From: Chloroflexota bacterium | Lineage (GTDB): Bacteria > Chloroflexota > Dehalococcoidia > SM23-28-2 > RBG-16-64-32 | Direction of reading: 5' to 3' | Assembly: GCA_005880055.1 (NCBI GenBank) | Contig: VBJS01000122.1 | Coordinates: 1-5,476, forward strand | Length of the DNA: 5,476 nt | In this document: piece after piece, positions 4,891 to 5,476 of the stretch | How the letters are laid out: every line of letters starts with the position of its first letter | How positions within the stretch are numbered: the stretch's first letter is position 1 | The notes under the pieces: generated by a model | What the model saw: the letters and a program-made list of their open reading frames with translations, nothing else | The model's database searches: none | Told to the model about the DNA's origin: nothing | Translations under genes and position numbers: made by a program

Positions 4891-4930
4891 CTACCCTCCG
4901 TTCGTAACGAACCGGTAGCCGCCGCCCGGC
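4891..4930 (-). repeat. Repeat R6: divergent, truncated response-regulator tail
   Basis: On the minus strand this reads PGGGYRFVTNGG and then TAG (4891-4893), in frame. Similarity ends near 4930, so the RYIITE part present in R1, R3, R4 and R5 is missing. The core differs (GTTCGTAACGAACC instead of GTTCGTCACGAACC), keeping 6-bp dyad arms GTTCGT/ACGAAC around an A. It is the rightmost copy and the most diverged, and may mark an old or defective edge of the array. Confidence 0.7.
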
Positions 4931-4960
4931 TTCGCCGCGCTCGCCGCCATCACGAAGCTG

Positions 4961-5002
4961 ACCAGCCCCTTCGGCCAGCGGACGGCCTGGCCGGGTGCTG
5001 GT
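4961..5002. other. Two-part hairpin upstream of the LuxR-type gene
   Basis: ACCAGC (4961-4966) pairs with GCTGGT (4997-5002), and inside it CGGCCAG (4972-4978) pairs with CTGGCCG (4987-4993) around an 8-base loop. No T-tract follows on either strand. It could be a terminator, a leader structure or a repeat-border element; the sequence does not decide. Confidence 0.35.
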
Positions 5003-5115
5003 AGTTCGTAACAGTTGGGGAATCAAGTCGGTCTCGTCCATGCGATGCGTCGGGCGCAAAGCCACGCAGGTGGGTAGTGTAAATCGCGCGGAATGGCTGC
5101 TAGATTCGAACCGAG

Positions 5116-5476
5116 ATGAAAAGACGTGGTCGCCCTCGACACCCGGACATCCTCACCCCGCGCGAGTGGGAGGTTCTCGCGCTGCTGCGCGACGGGCTCG
5201 CCAACCCTGACATCGCCGAGCGCCTCGGCATCACTCGGGACGCCGTGAAATACCACGTCTCCGAGATACTTTCGAAGCTCGCTGTTTCGAGCCGTGAGGA
5301 AGCAGCTCTCTGGCACCCAAGTGAGCGCCCCTGGTGGGCGGCGTGGCCGCTCTGGGCAAAGATCGCAGGCGTGGCCACGATGGCTGCGGCCGTGGCCGGA
5401 CTTGCGGTATTAGGGTGGGCTGTCATCGCGACAAAAGGGTCGCGCGAGCCCGGATCCGCGGAGACTCTTAATAGCG
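5116..5476 (+). CDS. LuxR-type HTH regulator with membrane segment, partial at right edge
   Basis: The frame is open to the window end, with 120 codons visible. After a basic start (MKRRGRPRHP), residues 13-65 form a LuxR/GerE-type DNA-binding domain: LTPREWEVLALLRDG, then the helix-turn-helix NPDIAERLGITRDAVKYHVSEILSKLAVSSREEA. It is unusual in standing at the N-terminus without a receiver domain. A Trp-rich juxtamembrane stretch (RPWWAAWPLW, 71-80) and a membrane segment at about 82-105 follow, so the HTH is probably cytoplasmic and tethered, with an unseen extracytoplasmic part beyond the window. I associate this arrangement with Chloroflexota-like genomes. The ATG at 5116 was chosen because it opens the domain directly; no clear Shine-Dalgarno sequence precedes it, and a TAGATT at 5101-5106 could be a -10 for a nearly leaderless mRNA. 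Whether it is cargo of the array or host flank is unknown. Confidence 0.85.
   Translation, partial: MKRRGRPRHPDILTPREWEVLALLRDGLANPDIAERLGITRDAVKYHVSEILSKLAVSSREEAALWHPSERPWWAAWPLWAKIAGVATMAAAVAGLAVLGWAVIATKGSREPGSAETLNS

Larger units (their letters stand above)
4810..5115. other. Intergenic region holding R6 and structured leader
   Basis: About 306 bases between the divergent unit 5 gene and the LuxR-type gene. It contains the possible -10 at 4840-4845, repeat R6 (4891-4930), a two-part hairpin (4961-5002), a second copy of GTTCGTAAC (5004-5012, also in R6 at 4900-4908), and a GCGCAAAGCC box (about 5054-5063). No credible gene is seen; a minus-strand ORF at 4865-5065 reads through R6 and has no protein-like features. 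Confidence 0.5.

Noticed and set aside
247..4930. Classical integron attC sites
   Set aside because: The repeats fit the layout of a cassette array but show no GTTRRRY/RYYYAAC core boxes. They are homologous to a protein-coding tail, and no IntI gene or attI site is visible.
247..4930. CRISPR array
   Set aside because: Repeats are 40-68 bases, diverged, and separated by gene-sized intervals of unequal length, unlike short regular spacers.
5023..5426. Minus-strand ORFs opposite the LuxR-type gene
   Set aside because: The plus strand encodes an unmistakable LuxR-type HTH domain; the minus-strand frames are its shadows.

Overview
This window looks like part of a cassette array from a high-GC bacterium. 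The best guess for the host is a Chloroflexota-like lineage. That rests on the LuxR-type HTH plus transmembrane protein at the right edge, a DUF4331 plus TPR gene pair, and repeats derived from a KdpE/OmpR-type response regulator. The taxonomic guess is weak.

The main feature is a set of six same-orientation repeats, called R1 to R6 here, at 247-314, 731-786, 3458-3520, 3783-3850, 4447-4509 and 4891-4930. Read on the minus strand, each is the last 12 to 22 codons plus stop of a winged-helix response regulator (consensus RYIITEPGVGYRFVT). None carries the rest of the gene. R1 and R4 match at 62 of 68 positions without gaps. R3 and R5 carry small indels that break the reading frame, so what persists is DNA similarity and not a protein. 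The centre of the repeat is a dyad, perfect in R5 (CCGGTTCGT-C-ACGAACCGG).

The repeats divide the window into units. Unit 1 (R1-R2) holds a 114-aa protein with one membrane segment, plus strand. Unit 2 (R2-R3, about 2.7 kb) holds a secreted DUF4331 protein followed by a membrane-anchored TPR protein, both minus strand. Unit 3 (R3-R4) holds a 70-aa membrane protein, minus strand. Unit 4 (R4-R5) holds a 180-aa polytopic membrane protein, plus strand. Unit 5 (R5-R6) holds a 66-68 aa two-segment membrane protein, minus strand. To the right of R6 a plus-strand LuxR-type regulator runs off the window. To the left of R1 are about 246 bases with hairpins but no convincing gene.

The layout of a recurring site, one small unknown gene and the site again, in mixed orientation, resembles an integron cassette array or repeated site-specific integration at a gene 3' end. 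The repeat does not look like attC, and no recombinase lies in the window. The proposed mechanism, an integrase using the response-regulator 3' end as its attachment site, is inference. Apart from the DUF4331-TPR pair, no functional link between neighbouring genes can be shown. Most cargo proteins are small membrane proteins without a recognised family.
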